A stretch of 64,000 nucleotides of DNA, taken from assembly GCA_002104895.1 (NCBI GenBank), contig MCFG01000136.1:1-64000 (forward strand), read 5' to 3'. The stretch comes from Anaeromyces robustus (lineage: Eukaryota > Neocallimastigomycota > Neocallimastigomycetes > Neocallimastigales > Neocallimastigaceae). Within the stretch, counting starts at the first letter, position 1; each line of letters opens with the position of its first letter. A program made the position numbers and the translations under genes. Shown here piece by piece: positions 10,592-24,410 of the stretch. Under the pieces are notes generated by a model that was not told the DNA's origin, ran no database searches, and was given only the letters and a program-made list of their open reading frames with translations.

Positions 10592-12048
10592 TTATTATTA
10601 GTCATTGATTTCTCTTTTTTTTTTTTTTTTTTTCTATTATAAATAAAATTAATTATTTAATAATATATTAAAATGTAACATAGAAAAAATAATTAAATTT
10701 CTTTATATTTGGTAAAATAGAATATTCTATTTTAATTCTAAAAAAATATGACAAATTAAAAAAAATTAATAAAAATTTTTCTTGTACTCCAAAAGATTTT
10801 AGAGATAAAAAAAATTTTTTTTTTTTTTTTCAATTTCAACATTTTTTTTATTTTTGTAGCACACAATTCGTACTTTAAATTTCAACATTATTATTATTAA
10901 TAACCAGTAATTATTAATTAATAATATATAATATATATTATTATTATATATTAGTATATTGAATATAATAATTAATAAATTTTATTGATATTATTTTCTA
11001 TAGATATTATTAACTATAAAAAATAATATCAATTTAATGTAACATTTATAATCTAAAATGGAATAAAAAAAATTGATAAATGAATGTAATGTAGTATGAT
11101 TATGGACCGATCAAACTTCAAAACTTTATATTTTTTTTATCATTAATGGTATAATTAACAACAACAACAATAATAATAATAATAATAATTACAGTACCAC
11201 TATATATGTTACATACATAATTTGATAATGTAATTTTTTGAAACATTAAGTTCAATAATAAAAGATTTATAAATAACAATTATTTAAAATATACTATAAA
11301 ATAGTATAATAATTAAAATATAAATAAATTATAATTTATTTATATTAATATTTATTAATCAAATATTATATATATAATATTTTATTCTATATATATTGTT
11401 TTTTTTTATATTTCAATTATTAGAAAAAATTATTAAATATCAAATTTATAATATATAAAACACAAATTTTAAAACATAATAATTTTTTTAAATTTAAGAT
11501 TTTTTTTTATTTTTATTTAATATTATTAATTTTTATTTTATTTTAATTATATTATCTTTATTTCTTTTATTATTTTGTTTTAGTTTTTATTTTTATTGTT
11601 TTATTTTAGTTTTTATTTTATTGTTTTATTTTAGTTTTTATTTTATTATTTTATTTTAGTTTTTATTTTATTTTGTTGTTTTTTTTTCTATTCTATTATT
11701 TTTTTTTAATAATTTTATTGTTATTTATCTTATTTTTATTTATTGTTTTTTATTTATTGTTTTTTATTTTATTTTATTTTGTTGTTTTTTTTTTATTATT
11801 TTATTTTTCTTTTGTTTTATTTTATTTTTATAAATTATTTAATAATATTAAATTTTGGTAGCATATTAAAAATGTTATTGAAGGTTCTAATATTATTCTA
11901 TTTTTTATATTATATTAATATTTTATAAAATATTAATAAATCTATGGAAAATATGAAAAATCTATAATTCATAAATATTAATTTTATTGATATAATTAAA
12001 TTCCTTCAATAATATATTATGTTACTTTATATATTATAAAATAACTTT
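9185..12048. other. Array spacer 1, right part
   Basis: No gene is seen. It continues the shared spacer order and includes (TTTA)n at about 10498-10587, a 35-bp LINE micro-insertion at 10843 and, at 11583-11668, tandem units of about 25 bp (TTATTTTAGTTTTTATTTTA). The last 150 bases match the 3' flank of the other array genes. Confidence 0.7.
10843..10877 (-). mobile_element. LINE 3'-end micro-insertion (17 nt plus A tail)
   Basis: The plus strand reads a T-rich run, then TAGCACACAATTCGTAC, which is exactly the 3' terminus of the LINE relic at 50821-50837. It is flanked by direct repeats AATTTCAACAT (10832-10842 and 10878-10888). It looks like a LINE copy cut back to 17 nt. The same insertion is present in the next unit at 15958. 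Confidence 0.75.
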
Positions 12049-12735
12049 TTAATTTTCAATATATTCAGTGATGTTGACATTGTTAACCTTACTGTATAAT
12101 TCAAGAGTTTTCTTACAGGCTTCATGGCTGTATTGTTTATCACGTCTAACACAGTGATCAATGCTAGTGTTATCTTGGACAATACAGTAAATCTTACCAT
12201 CAACTCTAACACATTCCTTGTCACTAATACTAACAGAATTCTTTGGAGTAGCTGGTTGAAGACAGATGTATTGGAAGGCTGCCTTGTAAGAAAGAACAAT
12301 ACCATCATGACCTCTGCATTCCTTTTGGTCAATAACGTAGTTATGAGTGAAAATCTTTTCATGAGTTGGGAATTTTCTAATACGGTATGGTAATTCATCA
12401 CTACCATCATCAACAAATTCTAAGAATTTGTAAGCACATTTGTCATAATCAGTAGCACCACTGTTCTTAGAACAACTTGGAATGTTACTGAAACCTTCTT
12501 CAACACAAACAACTTCATCATCATTATCATTAGTGAAGAAACAAGTTCTGTAATCTAAATCTTCCTTCTTTGGATGATGACGAAGACAAGTGTATTCACC
12601 ATTATCGTTAATGTAGAAGGTAGCTAAACCATCATCTTCACATTGCTTCTTAATAGTTTCAATGTTATTAACTGGGCTAGCATTAACAGCAGCTAAAGCT
12701 AAAACGGCAACACTGAGAATAGTCTTGAAATTCAT
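12049..12735 (-). CDS. Secreted two-module Cys-rich protein, array copy 2
   Basis: This 228-residue paralogue has the same signal peptide and all twelve cysteines of copy 1. Its predicted protein is identical to copy 3, and the DNA differs from copy 3 at only a few silent sites (for example near 12487 and 12677). Compared with copy 1 it differs mainly between the cysteines (for example the stretch before Cys140 and the NTSIDHC stretch), while the Cys frame and the YRIRKFPTHEKIF linker between modules are unchanged. Only one N-glycosylation sequon remains near the end (NIT). Function is unknown; the extracellular location is inferred from the signal peptide. Confidence 0.9.
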   Translation of the reverse strand: MNFKTILSVAVLALAAVNASPVNNIETIKKQCEDDGLATFYINDNGEYTCLRHHPKKEDLDYRTCFFTNDNDDEVVCVEEGFSNIPSCSKNSGATDYDKCAYKFLEFVDDGSDELPYRIRKFPTHEKIFTHNYVIDQKECRGHDGIVLSYKAAFQYICLQPATPKNSVSISDKECVRVDGKIYCIVQDNTSIDHCVRRDKQYSHEACKKTLELYSKVNNVNITEYIEN

Positions 12736-12879
12736 TTTGTTTAATATGCTTTGTTTTTTATTTATAATAAATTAGTTTTTTAGTTTAAATAATAATAATA
12801 TTTAAAAATTTATTTTAATATTATTAAAATAATTTATATTTTTAATTTTTAATTTTTAATATTTTTTATTTTTAAATTT

Positions 12880-12924
12880 GTGTGAAGAACAAAAAATGGA
12901 TGTACTTTCATTTGATATTTATAC
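12880..12924 (-). promoter_or_regulatory. Conserved upstream block with TATA box, copy 2
   Basis: Same block as copy 1, with TATAAATA at 12916-12923, about 181 nt upstream of the ATG. Confidence 0.65.
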
Positions 12925-13463
12925 TTTTTTTTTTCTCTTTAACTTTTTATAATACATATAACAAAATTAAATAAATAAATTTATCTATATTAAAAAATTA
13001 TTATAAAATAATATTACACTATTTTTTTTTTTTTTTTTTTTTTTGTGTTTAGATAAAATATTATATAATATAAAAGAATATATAAAAACTAAATAAAAAT
13101 TTTCCCAATTTTTCAATATTTTATTAATATTTTAAATTTTTATCTTTTTTTTTTTTTAATTTTTATTTAATTTAATAAATAATGATTTAATTATTATTTA
13201 TACATAACTTTATTTTATTCTATTTTGCTATTATATGTAATAAAAATATTTATCTTTTTTTTTTTTTTTGCATTACTTTTTTTTCTTTATCTTTTAAAAT
13301 TTTATAAAAAATATAATTTATAAAACATCAAAAATTAATCGATTACAAATAACTATTATATGTTTTAATTACAAAACAGTCATATCAATAATAATGAATA
13401 TTTTTATAATTACATTTATTTTTTTTTATAAATAAATATCATTATTCATAATTATTATAACTT

Positions 13464-13499
<36 letters not shown>

Positions 13500-13513
13500 T
13501 TACTTATTTGTTT

Positions 13514-13617
<104 letters not shown>

Positions 13618-15331
13618 TGCATATTTGATTATATTTTGTTTCTATTTTTTTTAATTTATATAAAACAATTATTTATTATTAAAATAATTAAAAATAATTA
13701 TCAGAAAAAATTTTATTCAAATTTATCCATTTTTGGTATTTATCATATTTCTTTCTCATTCCATAAATTAAATTAAAAAAAATAAAATTAAAAAATAAAT
13801 GAATAAATAAATAAAATATAAATAAATAAAAAATTTAATCTGTAAATCTTTTGGTGTACACAAAAAAAATTTTTTTTTTTTTTTTTTTTTTTTTTACATC
13901 ATTATTATTATTAATAATTAGTAATGAATAATGGATTGATATTAATAACTGATAATAACTGATAATAATAATAATTAATAATTAATAATTAATAATTAAT
14001 AATATACTTTATTATATTTTGTTTTGAAAAATAATTAATAAAATTGTTAGCCATAAAATAAAAAATAAAACAATATAATAAAGTATAAAAAAATAAAAAA
14101 AAATTAAAAAAAAAAAATATCATATGCAGTTATTATGGAATTATCCACTTTTCATAATTATTATAAAATATTATGATACATGAATGTAATGTAATTGAAA
14201 TAATAATAATGTATTACCAGAATGAAATAAAGTTTTTTTATGATTATTATAAGTTATTGTAAGATATGGAGAAAGATAATAATTATCAGGCGTACTATAA
14301 AATATTTCATAAATTTGCTTAATAATAATAAATTTTTGGTAGTATATTAATGTTATCATTTTCATATACGAATAATATTAATACAATCTTCATGATATAA
14401 GTACATCTATTATAAATATCTTTTTTATTTTTTATAATTCGTATAATAAAATGATTTTATCCATATTAAAAAATAAATCAAAAATAAATATAAATATTTA
14501 TATAAATATAAATATAAATATAAAATAAAAAAATATAAATAAAAAAATTTTTTATGATTTTTATTTCTGTATTTTGATATTAAAATATAAAATAAATTGA
14601 AATACAAAAAAAAATACAAATATATAAAATTTAATACATTAAATATATTATAAAATTATATAAAATGTATTAATAAATAAAAATTTTGTTTTTGTTTTTG
14701 TTTTTTTTAAAAAATTCATGAAACATATAAAAAAAAATTTTTTTGTATATTTTTTTTTTATTATTATATATTAATTATTAAAATTTTAAAAAATAATAAA
14801 TTTTAATTTATAAATATTTAATTTTTTTTTATTACAATTAAATACTAAATCTTGATCTATCAAAATTTCTGTATAATTTTTTTATATTGATTTATATAAA
14901 AAAAAACTAAATAAAATATATATATTTTTTATATTTTATATCATTTCATTTATTATATATATAATAAAAATACTCATTATCTTTTAAAATAATCCTTCCT
15001 TTTTCTTCTACTTTTTCTTTATTTTTTAAAATTTTATATATAAAATTCTACTTTAAAAAAACCAAACTTTAATCAATTAAAAATTAATAGTTTATTTATC
15101 TTCATTTGTTTTGTTTTATTCTAATTAAAAAAACAAAACAATTATATAAGTATTAATATTTATATTGTTTATTATATTTGTTATTGTTTTTTCATTTTGT
15201 ATTGAATGTAAAATCACATTTTCATTAACAAATAAAATATAATAAGCATTAAAAACACATTCTATGTTATTAATTTATTAAGTTGTTTTTATTTTTTATT
15301 TTCTTTGCATTAACTTATGAAGTTGTTTTTA

Positions 15332-15646
<315 letters not shown>

Positions 15647-15663
15647 TTATTATTAGTCATTGA

Positions 15664-15808
15664 TTTCTCTTTTTTTTTTCTTTTTCTGTTATAAATAAAA
15701 TTTAATTATTTTTTCTATGTTACATTTTAATATATTATTAAATGATTAATTTTATTTATAACAGAAAAAGAAAAAAAAAAGAGAAATGTAACATAGAAAA
15801 AATAATTA
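15664..15808. repeat. Fold-back duplication inside spacer 2
   Basis: Spacers 1 and 3 read A-C-B here (A: TTTCTC, T-run, TTATAAATA; B: TGTAACATAGAAAAAATAA). Spacer 2 reads A, then reverse complement of B, C and A, then B. The inverted parts match almost base for base (ATAACAGAAAAAG against CTTTTTCTGTTAT). Confidence 0.8.
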
Positions 15809-15957
15809 AATTTATTTATATTTGATAAAATAGAATATGCTACTCTAATTCTAAAAAAATATGACAAAATTAAATTAAATTAATAAAAAATTTTTTTGTA
15901 CTCTAAAAGATTTTAGAGATAAAAAAATTTTTTTTTTTTTTTTTTCAATTTCAACAT

Positions 15958-15994
15958 TTTTTTTTTTTTTTAATAGCACACAATTCATACTTTA
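15958..15994 (-). mobile_element. LINE micro-insertion, unit-2 copy
   Basis: Equivalent to the insertion at 10843: a T run then TAGCACACAATTCATAC between two AATTTCAACAT repeats (15947-15957, 15995-16005). Presence in two units means it predates their duplication. Confidence 0.7.
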
Positions 15995-16172
15995 AATTTC
16001 AACATTATTATTAATAATAATTTGTAATTATTAATTAATAATATATAATATATATTATTAATATATATTAGTATATTGAATATAATAATAAATAATAAAT
16101 AAATTTTATTGATTATTTTTTATAGATATTATTAACTATAAAAAATAATATCAATTTAATGTAACATTTATA

Positions 16173-16655
16173 ATTTTTTTATTATGTCACACAATTTGTA
16201 CGTCATTTTTATTGAATTTAAATATTAAAATATATGAATCATAAAAAAAAACACATAATTGTTATCAGAATTGACGTTCCTGGAGAGGTTGGTTTTAAAT
16301 TTTATTGAACAATATATGTTGTCTTTTACAGACAACAAGCATGATATCATTCAATAGAGCCGCAGATCGCAACAAGAATAGGGATTTTGAATATGTATCA
16401 GATTCAGTCTGACACTTAAACAAACATTCCCATTCCTTTTTGTATGGACAACTGTTAATTCTATCACTAAAACCATAATCTCTTCCACTAATTAAAAAAA
16501 TATAAATTCAATACCTATTAACTATTTTTCTATTACCTAAAATATCTATATTACTTATACTATTAATCCTAATATTATTACTACTTTTATAACCCTTAAC
16601 AATATTATTAAATCTATTATCTACACTAGAGTTATCACTGGTCACAACTAAACTA
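16173..16655 (-). mobile_element. 5'-truncated LINE relic
   Basis: The minus strand encodes a C-terminal LINE tail: an YKKEWECLFKCQ stretch and LFLLRSAALLNDIM, matching the end of the LINE ORF at 4017 (KEEWNSLCKAQ, LVRTSALLLRIM). It begins with a short 3' untranslated region (CACACAATTTGTAC) and lacks about 200 bp present in the sister relic at 50811. Endonuclease and reverse transcriptase are absent and at least one in-frame stop is present. Absence from spacers 1 and 3 dates it after the unit duplication; about 170 bp of spacer appears to have been lost at the site. Confidence 0.8.
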
Positions 16656-16709
16656 TATATTACATACATAATTTGATAATGTAATTTTTTTGAATGATAT
16701 TTAATATAG

Positions 16710-16742
<33 letters not shown>

Positions 16743-17583
16743 AATCATTAAGTTCAATAATAAAAGATTTATAAATAGCAACTATTTAAAATATACTAAA
16801 AATATTATAATAATTAAAATATAAATAAATTATAATTTATTTATATTAATATTTATTTATTTATATATATAATATTTTTAATGTTTTTTTTAAATTTCAA
16901 TTATTAGAAAAAAAAAATACTTAAGATTAAATTTATAACACATAATACACAAATTTTAAAACAAAAATTTTATAACATTTTTTTTAAATTTAAGATTTTT
17001 TTATTTTTTTTTAATATTATTAATTTTATTTTTTAATTTTATTATTTTTATTTTATTTTAATTTTATTATCTTTATTTCTTTTATTGTTTTATTTTAGTT
17101 TTTATTTTATTGTTTTATTTTAGTTTTTATTTTATTGTTTTATTTTAGTTTTTATTTTATTGTTTTATTTTAGTTTTTATTTTATTGTTTTATTTTTGTT
17201 TTTATTTTATTTTGTTGTTTTTTTTTTCTATTCTATTATTTTTATTTATTTAATAATTTTATTGTTATTTGTCTTATTTTTATTTATTGTTTTTTATTTT
17301 ATTTTATTTTGTTGTTTTTTTTATTATTTTATTTTATTTTTCTTTTGTTTTACTTTATTTTTATAAATTATTTAATAATATTAAATTTTGGTAGCATATT
17401 AAAAATGTTATTGAAGGTTCTAATATTATTCTATTTTTTATATTATATTAATATTTTATAAAATATTAATAAATCTATGGAAAATATGAAAAATCTATAA
17501 TTCATAAATATTAATTTTATTGATATAATTAAATTCCTTCAATAATATATTATGTTACTTTATATATATTATAAAATAACTTT

Positions 17584-18270
17584 TTAATTTTCAATATATT
17601 CAGTGATGTTGACATTGTTAACCTTACTGTATAATTCAAGAGTTTTCTTACAGGCTTCATGGCTGTATTGTTTATCACGTCTAACACAGTGATCAATGCT
17701 AGTGTTATCTTGGACAATACAGTAAATCTTACCATCAACTCTAACACATTCCTTGTCACTAATACTAACAGAATTCTTTGGAGTAGCTGGTTGAAGACAG
17801 ATGTATTGGAAGGCTGCCTTGTAAGAAAGAACAATACCATCATGACCTCTGCATTCCTTTTGGTCAATAACGTAGTTATGAGTGAAAATCTTTTCATGAG
17901 TTGGGAATTTTCTAATACGGTATGGTAATTCATCACTACCATCATCAACAAATTCTAAGAATTTGTAAGCACATTTGTCATAATCAGTAGCACCACTGTT
18001 CTTAGAACAACTTGGAATGTTGCTGAAACCTTCTTCAACACAAACAACTTCATCATCATTATCATTAGTGAAGAAACAAGTTCTGTAATCTAAATCTTCC
18101 TTCTTTGGATGATGACGAAGACAAGTGTATTCACCATTATCGTTAATGTAGAAGGTAGCTAAACCATCATCTTCACATTGCTTCTTAATAGTTTCAATGT
18201 TATTAACTGGACTGGCATTAACAGCAGCTAAAGCTAAAACGGCAACACTGAGAATAGTCTTGAAATTCAT
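17584..18270 (-). CDS. Secreted two-module Cys-rich protein, array copy 3
   Basis: The protein is identical to copy 2 across all 228 residues, with the same twelve-cysteine layout and signal peptide. DNA differences are few and silent (for example GTTGCTGAAACC here against GTTACTGAAACC). Its spacer, by contrast, differs from spacer 2 by insertions, deletions and many substitutions. The identical proteins therefore suggest recent conversion, or strong purifying selection on the coding part. Function unknown. Confidence 0.9.
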   Translation of the reverse strand: MNFKTILSVAVLALAAVNASPVNNIETIKKQCEDDGLATFYINDNGEYTCLRHHPKKEDLDYRTCFFTNDNDDEVVCVEEGFSNIPSCSKNSGATDYDKCAYKFLEFVDDGSDELPYRIRKFPTHEKIFTHNYVIDQKECRGHDGIVLSYKAAFQYICLQPATPKNSVSISDKECVRVDGKIYCIVQDNTSIDHCVRRDKQYSHEACKKTLELYSKVNNVNITEYIEN

Positions 18271-18436
18271 TTTGTTTAATATGCTTGGTTTTTTATTTAT
18301 ATTAAATTAGTTTTTTTAGTTTTGTTTTTGTTTTGTTTTTTTAAATAATAATAATATTTAAAAATTTATTTTAATATTATTAAAATAATTTATATTTTTT
18401 AATTTTTAATTTTTAATATTTTTTATTTTTAAATTT

Positions 18437-18481
18437 GTGTGAAGAACAAAAAATGGATGTACTTTCATTTGATATTTATAC
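18437..18481 (-). promoter_or_regulatory. Conserved upstream block with TATA box, copy 3
   Basis: TATAAATA at 18473-18480 within the same conserved block, about 203 nt upstream of the ATG. Confidence 0.65.
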
Positions 18482-18993
18482 TTTTTTTTTCTCTTTAACT
18501 CTCTATAATTCATATAATAAAATTAAATAAATAATTTTATCTATATTAAAAAATTATTAAAAAATAATATTACACTATTTTTTTTTTTTTTTGTGTTTAG
18601 ATATAATATAAAAGAATATATAAAACTAAATAAAATTTATCCCAATTTTTCAATATTTTATTAATATTTTAAATTTTTATCTTTTTTTTTTTTTAATTTT
18701 TATTTAATTTAATAAATAATGATTTAATTATTATTTATACATAACTTTATTTTATTCCATTTTGTTATTATAAATAATAAAAATATTTATTTTTTTTTTT
18801 ATGTATTACTTTTTTTTTTTTTAACTTTTAAAATTTTATAAAAAATATAATTTTTAAAACATCAAACATTAATCGATTACAAATAACTATTATATGTTTT
18901 AATTACAAAACAGTCATATCAATAATAATGAATATTTTGATAATTATATTTTTTTTTATAAATAAATATCATTATTCATAATTATTATAACTT

Positions 18994-19101
<108 letters not shown>

Positions 19102-20817
19102 TGCACATTTGATTATATTTTGTTTCTATTTTTTTTAATTTATATAAAACAATTATTTATTATTATAAATAATTAAAAATAATTATCAGAAAAAATTTTA
19201 TTCAAATTTATCCATTTTTGGAATTTATCATATTTCTTTCTCATTCCATAAATTAAATTAAAAAAAATAAAATTAAAAAATAAATGAATGAATAAATAAA
19301 ATATAAATAAATAAAAAATTTAATCTGTAAATCTTTTGGTGTACACAAAAAAAATTTTTTTTTTTTTTTTTTTTTTTTTTACATCATTATTATTATTAAT
19401 AATTAGTAATGAATAATGGATTGATATTAATAACTGATAATAACTGATAATAATAATAATAATTAATAATAATAATAATTAATAATACACTTTGTTATAT
19501 TTTGTTTTGAAAAATAATTAATAAAATTGTTAGCCATAAAATAAAAAATAAAACAATATAATAAAGTATAAAAAATAAAAAAATATCATAAGTAGTTATT
19601 ATGGAATTATCCACCATTCATAATTATTATAAAATATTATGATACATAAACGTAATGTAATTGAAATAATAATAATGTATTACAAGAATGAAATAAAGTT
19701 TTTTTTTTATGATTATTTATTATAAATTATGGAGAAAAATAATAATTATCGGGCGTACTATAAAATATTTCAAAATTTTTTTAATAATATTAAATTTTTG
19801 ATAGAATTTTAATGTTATTTTCATATATGAATATTGTTAATATAATATTAATGATTGTATCTATAAGTACATCTATTATAAATATCTTGTTTTGTTTTTT
19901 ATAATTTGTATAATAAAATGATTTTATCCATCTTAAAAAATAAAATAAAATAAAATAAATATAAATATAAATATAAAAAAATATAAATATAAATATAAAA
20001 TAAAAAAAAATATAAATAAAAATTATTTCTTATAATTTAATTTCTGTATTTTGACATTAAAATATAAAATAAATTGAAATACAAAAAAAAAATACAAATA
20101 TATAAAATTTAATACATTAAATATATTATAAAATTATATAAAATGTATTAATAAATAAAAATTTTGTTTTTGTTTTTGTTTCTTTAAAAAAATATTCATG
20201 AAACATATAAAAAAAAATTTTTTTCTTTGTATATTATTCTTTTTTTTTTATTATATATTAATAATTAAAATTTTAAATAATAATAAATTTTAAATTTAAT
20301 AATTAAATAGTAAATATTGATCTTTTAATAAGTTCTGATCTATCAAAAATTTCTGTATAATTTTTTATATTGATTTATATAAAAAAACTAAATAAAATAA
20401 ATATATTTTTTTATATTTATTCATTTTTATTTATTTTACATATAATAAAAATATTCATCATCTTTTAAATAATCCTTCCTTTTTCTTCTCCTTTTTTTTT
20501 ATTTTTTAAAATTTTATATATAAAAATTCTACTTTAAAAAAATTAAACTTTAATCAATTAAAAATTAATAGTTTATTTATCTTCTTTTGTTTTGTTTTAT
20601 TTTAATTAAAAAAACAAAACAATAATAAAGTATTAATATTTACATTGTTTATTATATTTGTTATTGTTTTTTCATTTTGTATTGAATGTAAAATCACATT
20701 TTCATAAACAAATAAAATAAAATAAGCATTAAAAACACGTTCTATGTGTTAATTTATTAAGTTGTTTTTATTTTTTATTTTCTTTGCATTAACTTATGAA
20801 GTTGTTTTTATTTTAAT

Positions 20818-20882
<65 letters not shown>

Positions 20883-21708
20883 GTTTATTTCTCTTTTTTT
20901 TTTTTTTTTTTTTTTTCTATTATAAATAATACTAATTTTATTATTAAATCTAAATTATAATAAAATGTAACAAAAAAAAACTAAATTTATCCATATTTGG
21001 TAATATCGAACTTTCTATTCTAATTCTAGAAAAAAATTTAATATAATAAAAATAAATAAATAAATAAATTTTTTGGAGTACAAAAAAAAAAATTTTTTTT
21101 TTATAATTTAAACATTATTATTAATAATAATTAATAATTAATGATATATTTATTGAATATATTAATTAATTAATTCGTTAACTATAAAAAATATATTATT
21201 AAAGTGAAAAAAAAAAAAAAAATTTGATTGTAATTCAAAACTTTCATAATCTAAAATGTAATAAAAAATTGATAATTGAATGTAATGTAATAAGAGCATG
21301 GATCGACTAAACTTCAAAACTTTATATTTTATTTATCAGGAATAATAATAATAATCGGTAGTATCATAATCATTAATATATATATGTAATAAAAAATATA
21401 TAACAAAAATAAAACCTATAATTAAATATCATAGCATAATAATATTAATTACTATAAAATAATATAATAATAATAAAATATAGTTAAATAATAATTATCT
21501 AATATTATATATTATTTATATTAAAAATTGATTCTATTATTATTATTTTCAATTATTTTTATAGTTTATTCTTTTCTTTAATTATTAGGAAAACTACTAA
21601 AGAATAGATTAAATAATATAAAACACAAATTTTAAAATCATAACAATTTTTTTCTTATTTTTATTTAATATTAATTTTTTATTGTTATTTATTTTATTAT
21701 TAGTTTAT

Positions 21709-22060
21709 ATTTATTTTTATTTTTATTTTTATTTTTATTTTTATTTTTATTTTTATTTTTATTTTTATTTTTATTTTTATTTTTATTTTTATTTTTATTT
21801 TTATTTTTATTTTTATTTTTATTTTTATTTTTATATTTATTTTTATATTATTATTTATATTAGTTTTGTTATTTTTATTTTTATTTTTATTTTTATTTTT
21901 ATTTTTATTTTTATTTTTATATTTATTTTTATATTATTATTTATATTAGTTTTGTTATTTTTATTTTTATTTTTATTTTTATTTTTATTTTTATTTTTAT
22001 TTTTATATTATTATTTATATTAGTTTTGTTATTTTTATTTTTATTTTTATTTTTATTTTT
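21709..22060. repeat. (TTTTTA)n hexanucleotide repeat field
   Basis: Long runs of TTTTTA interrupted three times by an ATATTATTTATATTAGTTTT segment, so the tract is a higher-order repeat. Confidence 0.9.
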
Positions 22061-22462
22061 TTTTATTTTAATTTGTTTTGTTTTGTTTTTTTATTTTGTT
22101 ATTTTTTGTTTTATTCTATTATTTTTATTTATTTTATTGCTTTTTATTATTTTTTATTTTGCTGTTTTTTTTTTTTTATTATTATTATTTTTATTTTATT
22201 TATTCATTTATATTTTATTTTTTTTTTCATAAATTATTTAATAATATTATATTTTGGTAGCATATTAAATTGTCATTGAAAGTTATTATTATTCAATTTT
22301 TTTATATTTATTAATATTTTATAAAATATTAATAAATCTAAATAAAAATCTATAATTAATAAGTATGAAAATATATTAATTTCCTTCAATGCTTTCAATT
22401 ATATTATATGTTTCTTTAATTAAGATATATAAAATAATTTCATTTTGTTATTTTCAATTGAT

Positions 22463-23131
22463 TTATAATTCAGTGATAACGTGGTGGTTAATAGTACCAT
22501 ATTCCTTAAGAATACTACTACATTCTTCATGATCATAACTGTAACTACGTCTATTACAAATTTCAATATTAGTGTTATCTTGAACAACACAGTAAACTTT
22601 ACCATCAACTCTAACACATTCCTTGTCACTAATGGTTGCAGCATTCTTTGGAGTAGCTGGTTCAAGACAAATGTATTGGAAAACTTCTTTGTTAGTAAGG
22701 ACAATACCATTATGACCTCTACATTCCTTTTGATCAATGGAGTAATCATAGAAAATCTTTTCGTGAGTTGGGAACTTTCTAATTCTGTAACTTAATTTAT
22801 TACTACCATTATCTAAGAACTCTAAGTATTTACGAGCACATTCATTGTAATCACTTTCATCACCAGTGTTCTTAGAACAACTTGGAATGTTGTTGAAACC
22901 TTCTTCAACACATCTAATATCGGAATTAACAAAGTAACAAGTTCTGTAATATAAATTATCTTCAATACTGTGTTGACGAAGACAAGTGTATTCACCATCA
23001 TCATTAACATAGAATTTAGCTTTGTGATCAGCTTCACAGTCCTTCTTAATAGTTTCAATGTTATTAACTGGGCTAGCATTAACAGCAGCTAAAGCTAAAA
23101 CGGCAACACTGATAATAGTCTTGAAATTCAT
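22463..23131 (-). CDS. Secreted two-module Cys-rich protein, array copy 4
   Basis: A 222-residue diverged member: same signal peptide, cysteines at 32, 50, 65, 74, 85, 98 and 137, 155, 172, 181, 192, 204. Here module 1 has lost three residues between Cys3 and Cys4 (spacings 18-15-9-11-13), making it closer to module 2 (18-17-9-11-12). The C-terminus is shorter (ends HHVITEL). It differs from copy 5 by a single residue in the signal peptide (Ile7 against Leu). With copy 5 it forms a second subfamily next to copies 1-3. Function unknown. Confidence 0.9.
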   Translation of the reverse strand: MNFKTIISVAVLALAAVNASPVNNIETIKKDCEADHKAKFYVNDDGEYTCLRQHSIEDNLYYRTCYFVNSDIRCVEEGFNNIPSCSKNTGDESDYNECARKYLEFLDNGSNKLSYRIRKFPTHEKIFYDYSIDQKECRGHNGIVLTNKEVFQYICLEPATPKNAATISDKECVRVDGKVYCVVQDNTNIEICNRRSYSYDHEECSSILKEYGTINHHVITEL

Positions 23132-23290
23132 TTTGTTTAATATGCTTTTGTTATTTATTTATATTAAATTAGTTTTTTAGTTTTGTTTTGTTTTTTTAAA
23201 TAATAATAATATTTAAAAATTTATTTTAATATTATTAAAATAATTTATGTTTTTTAGATTTTAGTTTTTAATATTTTTTATTTTAAATTT

Positions 23291-23334
23291 GTGTGAAGAA
23301 CAAAAAATGATGTACTTTCATCGTATTTTTATAC
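23291..23334 (-). promoter_or_regulatory. Conserved upstream block, copy 4
   Basis: The block is kept but its TATA segment reads TATAAAAATA (23324-23333), with one base lost from the neighbouring CATCCATTTTTTG step. Confidence 0.55.
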
Positions 23335-24159
23335 TTTTTTTTTTCTTTCTCTTTCTATTTTATATAATAAAACAATTTATTTAACTTTATCTATATTAAT
23401 ATTAATATTAAAATAACTCATTAATATATAAAACATAATAAATATAAATAAATGAAATTAGATAAAAGATTATAAAATAAAATTATAAATCTTTCTTAAT
23501 ATTTTTTTTTATTAAATAATATATACTAAGTATGAAAAATATATAAGATTTAATACATTCATTAAAAAATTATTATATATATGGTGTAATATGTTGTAAT
23601 AGAAAAAAAATTTTTTTTTGTAAATTTTATGAAACAAATAAAAAAATTTTTATTATAAATTTTCCATTTAATCTTTTTTTTTTTTTTTTTTTAATTTATT
23701 ATTATTTTAAATTTATTATTTAATTAAATTATTAAAATTTTTTTTTAAATTTTAAAAATTTAATCTCAAACTTTTTTTATAAATCTTAATCTAAAATTTT
23801 CTGTATAATAATATTTATATATATTAAATTTAAAATTAAAATTTAATATATATAATTAAATGAATTAAATTAATTGATTTTATATTTGATTTTAATAAAA
23901 TATATAATTAAAAACATCCATCATTCATCACTTATAAATAAAATTCTTTCTTTTATTTTCTTTTTTCCTTTTTTTTTATTCTTTTAATATTTAAACATAA
24001 GATACTTTTTTTTTTATTCTTTTAATATTTAAACATAAAATACTTTTTTTTAATTATAAAAAATTTTAAAATATATAATATTATTAATATCAATATTGTT
24101 ATATTATAGTTGTTTTCTAAATATTATGCATTAATGAATATTAAAAAAATGCAAATTGT

Positions 24160-24160
<1 letters not shown>

Positions 24161-24239
<79 letters not shown>

Positions 24240-24244
24240 TTTTT

Positions 24245-24311
<67 letters not shown>

Positions 24312-24316
24312 TTTTT

Positions 24317-24407
<91 letters not shown>

Positions 24408-24410
24408 TTT
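24161..24410. repeat. (TTTA)n microsatellite
   Basis: About 250 bp of TTTA with two TTTT interruptions. The apparent long Leu/Phe/Ile/Tyr ORFs here are only this repeat. Confidence 0.95.
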
